Part shown: piece by piece, positions 18,570-26,927 of the stretch
How the letters are laid out: each line of letters begins with the position of its first letter
Numbering within the stretch: the stretch's first letter is position 1
Assembly: GCF_001408515.1 (NCBI RefSeq)
Contig: NZ_CYPR01000102.1
Span: 1 to 37,199, forward strand
Length of the DNA stretch: 37,199 nt
Origin: Jannaschia seosinensis
GTDB taxonomy: Bacteria; Pseudomonadota; Alphaproteobacteria; Rhodobacterales; Rhodobacteraceae
Reading direction: 5' to 3'
Program-made: the position numbers and the translations under genes
Notes under the pieces: model-generated
The model's input: the letters and a program-made list of their open reading frames with translations, nothing else
What the model was told of the DNA's origin: nothing
Databases searched by the model: none

Positions 18570-20291
18570 ATGAATGTATCTATAAGAACGACAACCGCCA
18601 TGGGAGTGGCCCTCAGCCTTCTCGCCATGCCGGCCTTCGCGGACATGGAGGCCGCGATGCAGTTCCTCGACGAGGAGATCGACGGCGTGTCGACCCTCAC
18701 CCGCGAGGAGCAGGAAGCCGAGATGCAGTGGTTCATCGACGCTGCCGAGCCCTTGCAGGGCATGGATATCAACGTCGTCTCCGAGACGATCACGACGCAT
18801 GAGTACGAGGCGCAGGTTCTTGCTCCGGCCTTTACCGCGATCACGGGCATCAACGTCACGCACGATCTGATCGGCGAGGGCGACGTGGTCGAGCGGCTCC
18901 AGACGCAGATGCAGTCGGGCGAGAACATCTACGACGCCTATGTCAACGACAGCGACCTGATCGGCACGCACTGGCGCTACGGTCAGGCCCGCAGCCTCAC
19001 CGACTGGATGGCCAACGAAGGCGCCGACGTCACGTCGCCGACGCTCGACCTCGAAGATTTCATCGGGCTCGAATTCACCACCGCCCCCGACGGCAACCTC
19101 TACCAGCTGCCCGACCAGCAATTCGCGAACCTCTACTGGTTCCGCTATGACTGGTTCAACGACGAGAAGAACAAGGCCGATTTCGAGGAAGAATACGGCT
19201 ACGAACTCGGCGTTCCGGTGAACTGGGCGGCCTATGAGGACATCGCGGAGTTCTTCACCGGCCGCGACCTGAGCCATATGGGCATCGACGACGAAATCTA
19301 TGGCAACATGGATTATGGCAAGAAGGACCCGAGCCTCGGCTGGCGCTATACCGACGCATGGATGTCCATGGCCGGCATGGGCGACACGGGCGAGCCGAAC
19401 GGCCTGCCGGTTGACGAATGGGGCATCCGGGTGAACGAGGAATCCCGTCCTGTCGGCGCCTGCGTCGATCGCGGCGGCGCGACCAACTCGCCGGCGGCCG
19501 TCTATGCCGTCGACAAGGCGATCGAGTGGCTCGAGAAGTACTCCCCCCCGGCCGCGGCGGGCATGACCTTTTCCGAGGCCGGCCCCGTCCCGTCGCAGGG
19601 CAACATTGCGCAGCAGATGTTCATGTACACGACCTTCGTTCCGCCGCTCGTGGCGTCCGAGGCCGTGATGAACGAGGACGGCACGCCCAAGTGGCGCCTC
19701 GCCCCCTCGCCGCACGGCGTCTACTGGGAAGAGGGCATGAAGGTCGGCTATCAGGACGTGGGTTCCTGGACGATCCTCGATTCCACGCCCATCGACCGTG
19801 CCAAGGCCGCATGGCTCTACGCGCAGTTCGTCACCTCCAAGACGGTGGATGTGAAGAAGTCCGATGTGGGTCTGACCTTCATCCGGGAATCGACGATTAA
19901 CTCCGACCACTTCACCGACCGCGCGCCGCGCCTCGGCGGTCTGGTCGAGTTTTATCGCTCGCCTGCACGGGTCCAGTGGTCGCCCACGGGCACGAACGTG
20001 CCGGACTACCCGCGTCTTGCGCAGCTGTGGTGGCAGAACATCGGCGACGCAATGTCGGGGGCCAAGACCACCCAGGCCTCGCTCGATCAGCTTTGCGCCG
20101 ACATGGAAGACGTGATGGCGCGCCTCGAGCGGGCCGGCGTCCAGGGCGATCTGGGTCCGGTCCTCAACGAGGAGCGTGATCCGGAATACTGGCTGAGCCA
20201 GGAAGGCGCGCCGAAGCCCGAGATCGAGAACGAGGAAGAAGAGCCCCAGACGGTCAGCTACGACGAGCTGGTCCAGTCCTGGGAGCAGTAA
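18570..20291 (+). CDS. glpV: Glycerol ABC importer substrate-binding protein GlpV
   Basis: The periplasmic binding protein of the importer (573 aa, long for the class but usual for GlpV). A signal peptide ends near AFA|DM (residue 24). The mature protein has conserved blocks including TTHEYEAQVLAPAF, GEGDVVERLQTQMQSG, LPDQQFANLYWFRYDWF and DYGKKDPSLGWRYTDAW. It ends in an acidic Glu-rich tail (EIENEEEEPQ). A ribosome site (ggagg) lies at 18556-18560. It closes the operon before a strong hairpin at 20304. Confidence 0.92.
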   Translation: MNVSIRTTTAMGVALSLLAMPAFADMEAAMQFLDEEIDGVSTLTREEQEAEMQWFIDAAEPLQGMDINVVSETITTHEYEAQVLAPAFTAITGINVTHDLIGEGDVVERLQTQMQSGENIYDAYVNDSDLIGTHWRYGQARSLTDWMANEGADVTSPTLDLEDFIGLEFTTAPDGNLYQLPDQQFANLYWFRYDWFNDEKNKADFEEEYGYELGVPVNWAAYEDIAEFFTGRDLSHMGIDDEIYGNMDYGKKDPSLGWRYTDAWMSMAGMGDTGEPNGLPVDEWGIRVNEESRPVGACVDRGGATNSPAAVYAVDKAIEWLEKYSPPAAAGMTFSEAGPVPSQGNIAQQMFMYTTFVPPLVASEAVMNEDGTPKWRLAPSPHGVYWEEGMKVGYQDVGSWTILDSTPIDRAKAAWLYAQFVTSKTVDVKKSDVGLTFIRESTINSDHFTDRAPRLGGLVEFYRSPARVQWSPTGTNVPDYPRLAQLWWQNIGDAMSGAKTTQASLDQLCADMEDVMARLERAGVQGDLGPVLNEERDPEYWLSQEGAPKPEIENEEEEPQTVSYDELVQSWEQ

Positions 20292-20303
20292 TCCGACCAT
20301 AGG

Positions 20304-20332
20304 CGGGGGCCCTTCGGGGCCTCCGTCATTTC
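20304..20332 (+). terminator. Hairpin terminator after glpV with cUUCGg tetraloop
   Basis: A 9-bp stem (20304-20312 with 20317-20325, one G-U pair) is closed by the extra-stable c(ttcg)g tetraloop 12 nt after the glpV stop. The following tcatttct is only weakly T-rich, so termination may be partial, with some read-through into the dehydrogenase gene at 20358. Confidence 0.65.
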
Positions 20333-20357
20333 TCGCCCGAACCCGCGAGGCGATCCC

Positions 20358-21470
20358 ATGACAATTTCCCTGCAACTGCCCGACCGCATCCTGTTTGGAC
20401 GTGGCGCGCTCGATGAGGCGGCCGACCTTCTGGCCGATCTCGGAACGCGCTTCCTTCTCGTCCATGCGCCTTCTGCCGATGCCGAGCGTGTCGCCGCGCC
20501 GCTGCGCAATGCCGGCCGCACGGTCGAGACGATTTCCACCCGCGGCGAACCTGCGCTTTCCGATCTTCTGAAGTTTCTGGAACACGGGCGCACAGTCGCG
20601 CCCGACGCCGTAATCGCTTTGGGCGGCGGATCCGTCCTCGACACCGGCAAGGCCCTAGCCGCCCTGTTGCCCGCGTCCGGCGACCCGGTCCGCCACCTCG
20701 AGGTGGTCGGCGACGGCCTGCCCCTCGACAGGCCCCCCCTGCCCTTCGCCGCGATCCCGACCACCGCCGGCACCGGAAGCGAGGCGACCCGCAATGCCGT
20801 GATCGGCCTGCCGGAAGCAGGACGAAAAGTCTCGCTGCGCGACGCCCGCATGATGGCGCGCCTCGCGATCGTCGATCCGGCATTGACCGAATCCGTCCCG
20901 CCCGCGCTGCGGCTCGCCTCCGGGCTCGACGCCGTGGTACAGGTGATCGAGCCCTACCTGTCGAACCGCGCGAACTCGTTCACCGATGCGCTCTGCCGCG
21001 ATGCAATCCCGCGCGGACTGCACGCCCTGCGCGCGGTGATGGGGGCCCCGGACGCCACCGCATGGCACGAGATGGCATTCGTCTCGCTGACCGGCGGGAT
21101 CGCGCTGAACAATGCCGGTCTCGGGGCCGTGCACGGCTTGGCCGGCGTCATCGGCGGGCGCACCGGCGCGGCGCATGGCGCGATCTGCGGCCGGCTCCTC
21201 GTTCCGGTGCTGCGGATGAACCTGCCCCGGATGGACGGGCCTCGACCGGACGAAATTCGGGCCTGGATCGACGCGGCCTACGGTGGGCTGGATGCGTTCG
21301 AAGCGTGGATCGACAGCCAAGACCTGCCGAAGCTCGACGCAATGGGCGTGACGTCGGCGGATCGCCCGGCCATTGCTGACGCGTCAGTCTCCTCGTCCTC
21401 GATGCGGGGCAATCCTGTCGCGCTTACCACCGACGAGCTGCAAGAGATCATGGCGCACGCCGCCGCGTGA
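20358..21470 (+). CDS. Iron-containing (group III) alcohol dehydrogenase-like protein
   Basis: A 370-aa NAD(P)-dependent dehydrogenase of the Fe-ADH family. The nucleotide-binding ALGGGSVLDTGKALA and AIPTTAGTGSEATRNAVI are intact. Of the four usual metal ligands, Asp191, His259 and His273 are present with FucO-like spacing, but the second is Gln195 (GLDAVVQVIE) rather than His; some subfamilies carry Q here. Position just after the glycerol operon suggests a polyol, glycerol-derived or C3 substrate, but this is inference. It may be read through from the glp operon. Confidence 0.82.
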   Translation: MTISLQLPDRILFGRGALDEAADLLADLGTRFLLVHAPSADAERVAAPLRNAGRTVETISTRGEPALSDLLKFLEHGRTVAPDAVIALGGGSVLDTGKALAALLPASGDPVRHLEVVGDGLPLDRPPLPFAAIPTTAGTGSEATRNAVIGLPEAGRKVSLRDARMMARLAIVDPALTESVPPALRLASGLDAVVQVIEPYLSNRANSFTDALCRDAIPRGLHALRAVMGAPDATAWHEMAFVSLTGGIALNNAGLGAVHGLAGVIGGRTGAAHGAICGRLLVPVLRMNLPRMDGPRPDEIRAWIDAAYGGLDAFEAWIDSQDLPKLDAMGVTSADRPAIADASVSSSSMRGNPVALTTDELQEIMAHAAA

Positions 21471-21483
21471 CGGCCAGCGCCGC

Positions 21484-22023
21484 TCAAGCCGCATCGACGG
21501 GACCGAAGATCGCCTCGAGGTGGTCCTGGAGATAGATGCGCACCCACGGCGTGAAAATATCGGGCGTTCGACGCGTCTCCTCGGCCAATTCGGCGACATT
21601 GACCCATTGCACCTCCGAAACCTCCTCCGGGTTTAAAGTGACCGCAACATCATGCGGCGCCTCGGCCACGAAGACTTCGACGACCTCGTGCTCAATCAGG
21701 CCGCCGCCGACATCGGCGCGATATTCGATTCCGGGGCCACGCCGAAGCTCCAGCCCCGACATGCCCAGCTCCTCCCGAAGGCGCCTGTGCGCACAGGTCA
21801 GGCCGTCCTCGTTCCAAGCGGGATGCGTACAGCACGTGTTCGCCCAGAGCCCGGGCGTATGGTACTTGCCCGCCGCGCGCCGCTGGATGAGCGTTTCGCG
21901 GCCTCGCGTCACGAAGATCGACACGGCCTGATGCCGCAGACCGCGCAGATGCGCGTCGAGCTTCTCGACGGGCTGCAGGCGGCCATCCACCCAAGCCGGG
22001 ATCAGAATTTCTTCGGTTTGCAT
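21484..22023 (-). CDS. idi: Isopentenyl-diphosphate delta-isomerase, type 1
   Basis: Interconverts isopentenyl and dimethylallyl diphosphate for isoprenoid, quinone and carotenoid synthesis. The 179-aa protein is a Nudix-fold type 1 enzyme with the active-site cysteine block ANTCCTHPAWNED, a Nudix-like REELGMSG helix and the metal/acid segment LIEHEVVEVF. It is divergent from the cytochrome c gene and convergent with the dehydrogenase (gap 13 bp). In phototrophic relatives idi commonly lies within the photosynthesis cluster. Confidence 0.92.
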   Translation of the reverse strand: MQTEEILIPAWVDGRLQPVEKLDAHLRGLRHQAVSIFVTRGRETLIQRRAAGKYHTPGLWANTCCTHPAWNEDGLTCAHRRLREELGMSGLELRRGPGIEYRADVGGGLIEHEVVEVFVAEAPHDVAVTLNPEEVSEVQWVNVAELAEETRRTPDIFTPWVRIYLQDHLEAIFGPVDAA

Positions 22024-22260
22024 GTGCCCCCTGCTGTTCCGTATCCGGCCGGTCCGGATCTGCGCATCTTAAACATAGGGGGCATGACGGCCGAGGCCCA
22101 GACGATCTGCCTCGCCTTCACGTGGACCGCCAGTTTCCGCAAAGGCCGCAGGTGCGGTCAAGTCGATTTGACGCAGGATTTCCTTGCTTCGAAATCCACG
22201 ATCTGCACGTTCAGAGAATGTGGCCGAATATGCATCGGTTCAACACTCCAAGGAGCAAAC

Positions 22261-22746
22261 ATGATTCGTCCGACATTCTTCACCGCACTCACCCTCGCGC
22301 TCGCCCCGATCGCACCGTCGGTCTCCGCCGAGGCGCACCTGGCACCATCGGGCGATGCGGCCGCTGGCGAACGGGCATTCCGCCAGTGCCAGGCCTGCCA
22401 CGGGGTTCAGGCGCCCGACGGAGAACTCCTCGCCGGAAGCGGCGCCGGGGTCGGGCCCAATCTCTACGGGGTCGTCGGTGCCGAGGCCGCTCATGTCGAG
22501 GGTTACCGCTACTCTGATCTGATGCAGGCCGCCGGCGAGGCCGGAATGGTCTATGATGAAGCCACCTTCGTCGCCTACGTGATGGACCCGACCGGCCATC
22601 TGCGGGAGGTGACCGGCGAAAACGGCCGCAGCAAGATGTCCTACAAGGTTCGCAGCGAGGAAGACGCGCACGATCTCTATGCATTCCTCGCACAATACGG
22701 CGACGCCGAAGCGGCCGCCGAAGATGGCGAGGCATCGGATAGCTGA
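22261..22746 (+). CDS. Class I c-type cytochrome (c2/c550-like)
   Basis: A 161-aa exported electron carrier. The signal peptide is about residues 1-23 (ending VSA|EA). One heme site, CQACH, lies at residues 43-47, and the axial Met is in GRSKMSYKV. KEGG-like c2 features include GPNLYGVVG and the long insertion typical of larger c2/c550 cytochromes. A C-terminal acidic Ala/Glu tail (AEAAAEDGEASDS) is unusual. ATG at 22261 follows a good ribosome site (caaggag, 22249-22255). It probably carries electrons between bc1 and an oxidase or reaction centre. Confidence 0.85.
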   Translation: MIRPTFFTALTLALAPIAPSVSAEAHLAPSGDAAAGERAFRQCQACHGVQAPDGELLAGSGAGVGPNLYGVVGAEAAHVEGYRYSDLMQAAGEAGMVYDEATFVAYVMDPTGHLREVTGENGRSKMSYKVRSEEDAHDLYAFLAQYGDAEAAAEDGEASDS

Positions 22747-22864
22747 CACGCCGCACCTAAGCCCCCGGACGGAACGACGGGCGGATTGCCGCACTGGCAA
22801 GCTGTCACGTTGTTTCGTTCCACTGCGGGGTTATAGCGCGACTTGAACTGTCCCGGACCCACCG

Positions 22865-24241
22865 ATGCCACGCCCGCCCTCCCCTTCCGCAGCCCGCCCT
22901 TCCGGCGAGCGACCCTGTGCCGTAATCATCGGCGCGGGCTTTGGGGGGTTGGCGGCGGCGATGCGGCTGGGCGCTTGCGGATGGGATGTCACCATAATCG
23001 ATCGGCTGGATGTACCGGGGGGCCGCGCGACCTCGACCATGTCGGACGGTCACCGCTTCGATCTCGGGCCGACGATCCTGACGGATCCGGACATTCTGCG
23101 CCGGCTGTTTCTCGATTGCGGATTTAACTCATCGGATATTCCCCCGATGCAGTCGATCGACCCGATCTGGACGGTCGTCGACGAACGCGGCCGGATGTTG
23201 CGCCTGCACCAGCACGACACCGTCGCGGATGTCGCCGCCCAAGTGCCCGGGGAACTCCGTCAATGGCGGGAGATCTGGGCCCCGCGGCGTGCCGGCAGCA
23301 ATCTCACGGGCTTCCTTAGGGACCACTTGCCCGCGCCACGGCTGATGTCCTGGATCGAACGCCACCTGCGCGATCCCCGCCTTCAGGCCGCGCTCGCCAT
23401 GCCGGCGGTCCTGCTTGGCCACGATCCTCGCACGGCCCAGATTGCGCATGGCCTGCCGGAAGTGATGCGCTCCGGCATGGTCGCGAACGGCCACGGTCTG
23501 GCCGCCATTGCGCGCGCCATGGCCGATGCGGTGGCGGCGCAAGGCGGCACGATCCGCTTGGGCGAGGAAGTGACGAAGGTTTCGCCGCACCGCGCATGTG
23601 TCACGCTCAAGGGGGGAAGGGACATCGAAGCCGATGCCGTGATCCTGACCGCCCCGATCGGACGGGCCGTACGGAAACAGCGACGATCCGGGCATATCGG
23701 CCTGTTCGCCTGGCATTTCGGGACGTCCGGCACCACCGATCTCTGGCCGGAGGTAGGCTTGCACACGGTTCTGGCACCCGACGATCTGAGGGCAAGCTTT
23801 GCCGCGCTCGACGCCAACCGGATCCCGGAGGCGCCGCTGGTCCACCTGCACCGGGCGACCGTCACCGATCCATCGGCTGCGCCCGAGGGAGGCGACACGT
23901 TCTGTGCCGTCACGCCGGTGCCGCATCTGGGGCACCGCCACCCGCTGAAATGGTCGGATGAGGCGGGACGGGTACGCGACAGGATCCGGACGCGACTCGA
24001 GACCGTCATGCCGGGATTCGCCGACCGTGTGACGACACAGATGACGATGTCGCCCGATGAAATGCGCGATCGCTATCTGTCGCCCTACGGCCTTGCGGCC
24101 CCGAGCCTGCAGCCGCGCGTGATCGAAGGGCCGATCCTGCGCCTCGTGCCCGGCGCCGCCGGCGGCGTGGCCGGCGCGTTGGCCGGCGCGGAGGCGCTGG
24201 TTCGCTGGATGCCGCATCCGCGCATGCTCGCCACCGGCTGA
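22865..24241 (+). CDS. CrtI-like phytoene desaturase/NAD(P)-binding oxidoreductase, shortened
   Basis: A 458-aa FAD enzyme of the phytoene desaturase family. The FAD motif IIGAGFGGLAAAMRL (residues ~20-34), PGGRATSTMSDGHRFDLGPT and the C-terminal-half blocks HLHRATVTDPSAAP and TPVPHLGHRHPLKW match CrtI. It is about 40 residues shorter than usual CrtI, mainly between residues 90 and 160, and the C-terminal FAD signature is degenerate (PGAAGGVAGALAGAEALV). Activity on phytoene is therefore doubtful. No crtB is present. tspO starts 22 bp downstream in the same direction, so they are probably co-transcribed. Confidence 0.72.
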   Translation: MPRPPSPSAARPSGERPCAVIIGAGFGGLAAAMRLGACGWDVTIIDRLDVPGGRATSTMSDGHRFDLGPTILTDPDILRRLFLDCGFNSSDIPPMQSIDPIWTVVDERGRMLRLHQHDTVADVAAQVPGELRQWREIWAPRRAGSNLTGFLRDHLPAPRLMSWIERHLRDPRLQAALAMPAVLLGHDPRTAQIAHGLPEVMRSGMVANGHGLAAIARAMADAVAAQGGTIRLGEEVTKVSPHRACVTLKGGRDIEADAVILTAPIGRAVRKQRRSGHIGLFAWHFGTSGTTDLWPEVGLHTVLAPDDLRASFAALDANRIPEAPLVHLHRATVTDPSAAPEGGDTFCAVTPVPHLGHRHPLKWSDEAGRVRDRIRTRLETVMPGFADRVTTQMTMSPDEMRDRYLSPYGLAAPSLQPRVIEGPILRLVPGAAGGVAGALAGAEALVRWMPHPRMLATG

Positions 24242-24262
24242 CGGGCGGGCTATATCCCCCTC

Positions 24263-24718
24263 ATGGACTGGACCCTTTTTCCCCTATACCTCCTCGCCTG
24301 CATCGCCGCCGGCGCGACCGGTGTGCTCTTCAAGCCAGGTGACTGGTACGTTACCCTCGACAAGCCCCGATGGACGCCGCCGGACCTGCTGTTCCCTATC
24401 GCGTGGACGCTGATCTACCTGCTGCTTGCCTTTGCCGCGGCGCGGGTCGCGCCCCTGCCCGGCTCTGAATTGGCCCTGACGCTCTGGTCGGTGCAGATCG
24501 CGCTAAATACGCTTTGGACGCCGGTATTCTTCGGCCTGCACCGGATGGGTCTGGCGCTCGTCGTGATTTTGGTGCTGACCGGCATCGCAATATGGCTGTT
24601 CTTCGCGATGGCTGCTCTCGATGGCTGGGCCGCGGCCGCGGTTCTGCCTTATGTGATCTGGCTTTTCTACGCGGCGTCCCTCAACGCCGCGATCCTGCGA
24701 CGCGCTCAGCCGAGATAG
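24263..24718 (+). CDS. tspO: TspO/MBR tryptophan-rich sensory protein
   Basis: A 151-aa protein with five membrane helices. Conserved residues of the family are seen: GVLFKPGDWYVTLDKPRWTPPDLLFPIAW near the N-terminus and the later NTLWTPVFFGLHRMGLAL and WLFYAASLNAAIL. TspO binds porphyrins and in Rhodobacter controls photosynthesis and carotenoid genes in response to oxygen. Its position after a CrtI-like gene mirrors the crt-tspO linkage of photosynthesis clusters. Its last 13 bases overlap the convergent thiQ 3' end. Confidence 0.93.
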   Translation: MDWTLFPLYLLACIAAGATGVLFKPGDWYVTLDKPRWTPPDLLFPIAWTLIYLLLAFAAARVAPLPGSELALTLWSVQIALNTLWTPVFFGLHRMGLALVVILVLTGIAIWLFFAMAALDGWAAAAVLPYVIWLFYAASLNAAILRRAQPR

Positions 24719-25398
24719 GCGCGCAGGGACGGCGTAGGATCGGCAAAGAGCGGTCCGGTCGGGCGCGGCGGCTCCAGCCGTCCATCCGCGATCAGCGCGG
24801 TATCCTGCGCGATCCGCCGCGCATCGCCGGGATCATGGCTCACCATCAGAACCGACAAGTCTTCGGACGCGGCCGTCGACGCCACGAGATCAAGCATTTC
24901 GGCCCGCAATGCCGGACCAAGCGCCGAGAACGGCTCGTCGAGCAGAAGCCATGGCCGTCCGCGCAGCAGCGCCCGCGCCAGCGCCGCCCGGCTTTGCTGT
25001 CCGCCCGAAAGGTCACGCGGCAGGCGGCTGCCGAGCCCCCCGAGGCCGACCTTGTCCAGGACCGCGTCGCGCGCCGCCTTCTGATCGCGATCAAGGCGCA
25101 AATCCGGCCGCAGCCCCAGCCCGACATTCCGCGCGATGTCGAGATGCGGGAACAGGTTCTGATCCTGAAACAGGATCGACAGGGGCCGGTCGCCGGGCGG
25201 CAGGGCCGTCACGTCCCTGCCCTCGACCTCAATCCGCCCGGAGACGGGCGCCAGAAATCCGGCAATCGCGGCGAGCAGCGTCGACTTGCCCGACCCACTC
25301 GCCCCCATAAGCGCGGTGATCCGGCCGGGCGCGAAATCCGCATCGGCCTGCAACCGGAACGCCCCGAGGGCCAGCGTCACGTCATGCAGGCGCAGCAT
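24706..25398 (-). CDS. thiQ: Thiamine ABC importer ATPase ThiQ
   Basis: The 230-aa ATPase of the thiamine/TPP importer. Walker A GASGSGKSTLL (about 32-42), Q-loop FQDQNLFPHL, signature LSGGQQSRAALARAL, Walker B WLLLDEPFSALG and H-loop VSHDPGDA are all canonical. It is a single ATPase domain without a C-terminal extension, as usual for ThiQ. It overlaps the end of thiP by 17 nt and is last in the riboswitch-controlled operon. Its stop lies inside the convergent tspO gene. Confidence 0.9.
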   Translation of the reverse strand: MLRLHDVTLALGAFRLQADADFAPGRITALMGASGSGKSTLLAAIAGFLAPVSGRIEVEGRDVTALPPGDRPLSILFQDQNLFPHLDIARNVGLGLRPDLRLDRDQKAARDAVLDKVGLGGLGSRLPRDLSGGQQSRAALARALLRGRPWLLLDEPFSALGPALRAEMLDLVASTAASEDLSVLMVSHDPGDARRIAQDTALIADGRLEPPRPTGPLFADPTPSLRAYLG

Positions 25399-26923
25399 GG
25401 CGACCTCCTCTCTCGAAGGCCCAGAACAGGCCCAGCGACAGGATGACGAGCACGAGCGCGGCGGCCTTCGCCTCCTCCATCCGGTAGGACCCCATGAGTT
25501 GGTAGAGCGCGAGCGGCAGGGTCGCCTGATCCGGAGATGCGAACAGGGCGATCACACCCAGATCCCCCGCCGCGAGCGCTGCCGTCAAACCCGCCGCGAA
25601 CCCGGCGGGCCGGGCCAGTCGGGGCAGGGCCACGAGACGGAGCCAAGTCAACCCGTGCATTCCGAGGGAGGCCGAAAGGCGGTGCCAATCGTCGTGGAGC
25701 ACCCGCATCGCCGGGATCAGCGTCCGCAAGGCGAAGGGCAGGGCCAGCAGCACATTCACCAGGATCGTCACCGGGATGGCCAGCCGCACCGGGTTCACCA
25801 CCGGCAGAAGGAGGATGTAGAGCCCGGTCCCGAGGACCAGGGGCGAGGCGGCGATCGACAACGTGCCGATGATCTCCACGACGCCACCCCGGCGCCATGT
25901 GGTCGCCGTGTAGGCCATCGCCAGGGCAAGCGCCGTCGTCAGCCCCGCTGCGACCAGCGCCACCACAAGCGAACGCAAAGCGGCCGCCCAGACGGAGCGA
26001 GTAAGCGCGCCGAGATGGAACGCGCCCTCGGCCAGAACGAGGATCATCGGGACCAGCAGGAACAGGCAGGCCGCCACGATGGCCGCGCCGTCCTGCACGC
26101 GCAGGCCAAGGCCCGCGCTGTCCCATCGGGGTACCGCCCGGTCCAGCCCCGCACCGAAGCCCGAAGGCAGCGCGAGCCGGAGCGACAGAAGCGCCGCCAC
26201 CCCTCCGACGAAGAGCTGCACCGCGCCCAGCAGCGCCGCGCGCCCGAGGTCGAAATCGAAGCGGAAGGCGCGGTAGATGGCCAGCTCCACCGTCGTCGCC
26301 CCCGGCCCCCCGCCCAGCGCCAGCGCCACGGCGAAGGATGTCGTGCAGATCAGGAAGATCACGAGGAACACGCCCGGCAGGATCGACCGCAGCATCGGCA
26401 GTTCCAGCCGCCGGAACGTATCCCTCGCCGAAAAGCCCAAGGAGGCAGCCAGACGCAGCCGCTCCCCCGGAATGGCCAGCCACCCCTGTAGGATAAGGCG
26501 GGTCGCCAGCGGCATGTTGAAGAAGACATGCGCAAGGATGACGCCATGCGCCCCGTAGATGGAGACAGGATCGACGCCGACGGCAGCCAGTGCGGCGTTC
26601 ACGACGCCCGATCGGCCGAAGACCGCAACGAGGCCCAGCACGGCCACGATCACCGGCAGGATGAACGGTGCACCGAGGAGCAGGATCACCGCCCCCCGCG
26701 CCGGAAAGCGGCGGCGGGCCAGCGCCCGCGCGACAGGGATCGCAGCCAAGACCGACAGCGCCGCCGAGACCGCCGCCTGCCACAGGGTGAAGCGCAGGGC
26801 GCCCCAGTCGCGCGGGGCGAGACCGGTCCACGCCTCCGCACGCCACGCCACGGCCGTCAGCGGCAGCAGAAGCGCCGCCGCCACGAGGATCGCGGCGACA
26901 AGGCCGGGCCGGCCGCGGATCAA
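25382..26923 (-). CDS. thiP: Thiamine ABC importer permease ThiP
   Basis: A 513-aa fused permease with two transport domains and about twelve helices, the size of ThiP (E. coli about 536 aa). Both halves carry an EAA-type loop (SLGFSARDTFRRLELPMLR and SLGMHGLTWLRLVALPRLA). The start is TTG at 26923, 4 nt after the thiB stop; no better start gives the N-terminal helix (GLVAAILVAAALLLPLTAVAW). The domains fit a homodimer-like channel for thiamine. Confidence 0.9.
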   Translation of the reverse strand: MIRGRPGLVAAILVAAALLLPLTAVAWRAEAWTGLAPRDWGALRFTLWQAAVSAALSVLAAIPVARALARRRFPARGAVILLLGAPFILPVIVAVLGLVAVFGRSGVVNAALAAVGVDPVSIYGAHGVILAHVFFNMPLATRLILQGWLAIPGERLRLAASLGFSARDTFRRLELPMLRSILPGVFLVIFLICTTSFAVALALGGGPGATTVELAIYRAFRFDFDLGRAALLGAVQLFVGGVAALLSLRLALPSGFGAGLDRAVPRWDSAGLGLRVQDGAAIVAACLFLLVPMILVLAEGAFHLGALTRSVWAAALRSLVVALVAAGLTTALALAMAYTATTWRRGGVVEIIGTLSIAASPLVLGTGLYILLLPVVNPVRLAIPVTILVNVLLALPFALRTLIPAMRVLHDDWHRLSASLGMHGLTWLRLVALPRLARPAGFAAGLTAALAAGDLGVIALFASPDQATLPLALYQLMGSYRMEEAKAAALVLVILSLGLFWAFERGGRHAAPA

Positions 26924-26927
26924 CGGC

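Noticed and set aside
20304-20332. Hairpin after glpV as a regulatory RNA
   Set aside because: A UUCG-capped stem right after the stop codon is better explained as terminator or mRNA 3'-end structure.
18210-20585. A 791-codon open frame on the minus strand opposite the glycerol operon end
   Set aside because: It is antisense to DUF2160, glpV and the start of the dehydrogenase, whose translations match known families. High GC content keeps antisense frames open, and its translation is His/Arg/Gly-rich with no family features.
22747-22864. PpsR/CrtJ-type operator (TGT-N12-ACA) upstream of the CrtI-like gene
   Set aside because: Several TGT triplets are present, but none has ACA at the right distance.
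25286-26491. A 401-codon plus-strand frame inside thiP/thiQ
   Set aside because: The translation is an Arg/Gln/Gly-rich shadow of thiP; ThiP motifs on the minus strand are convincing.
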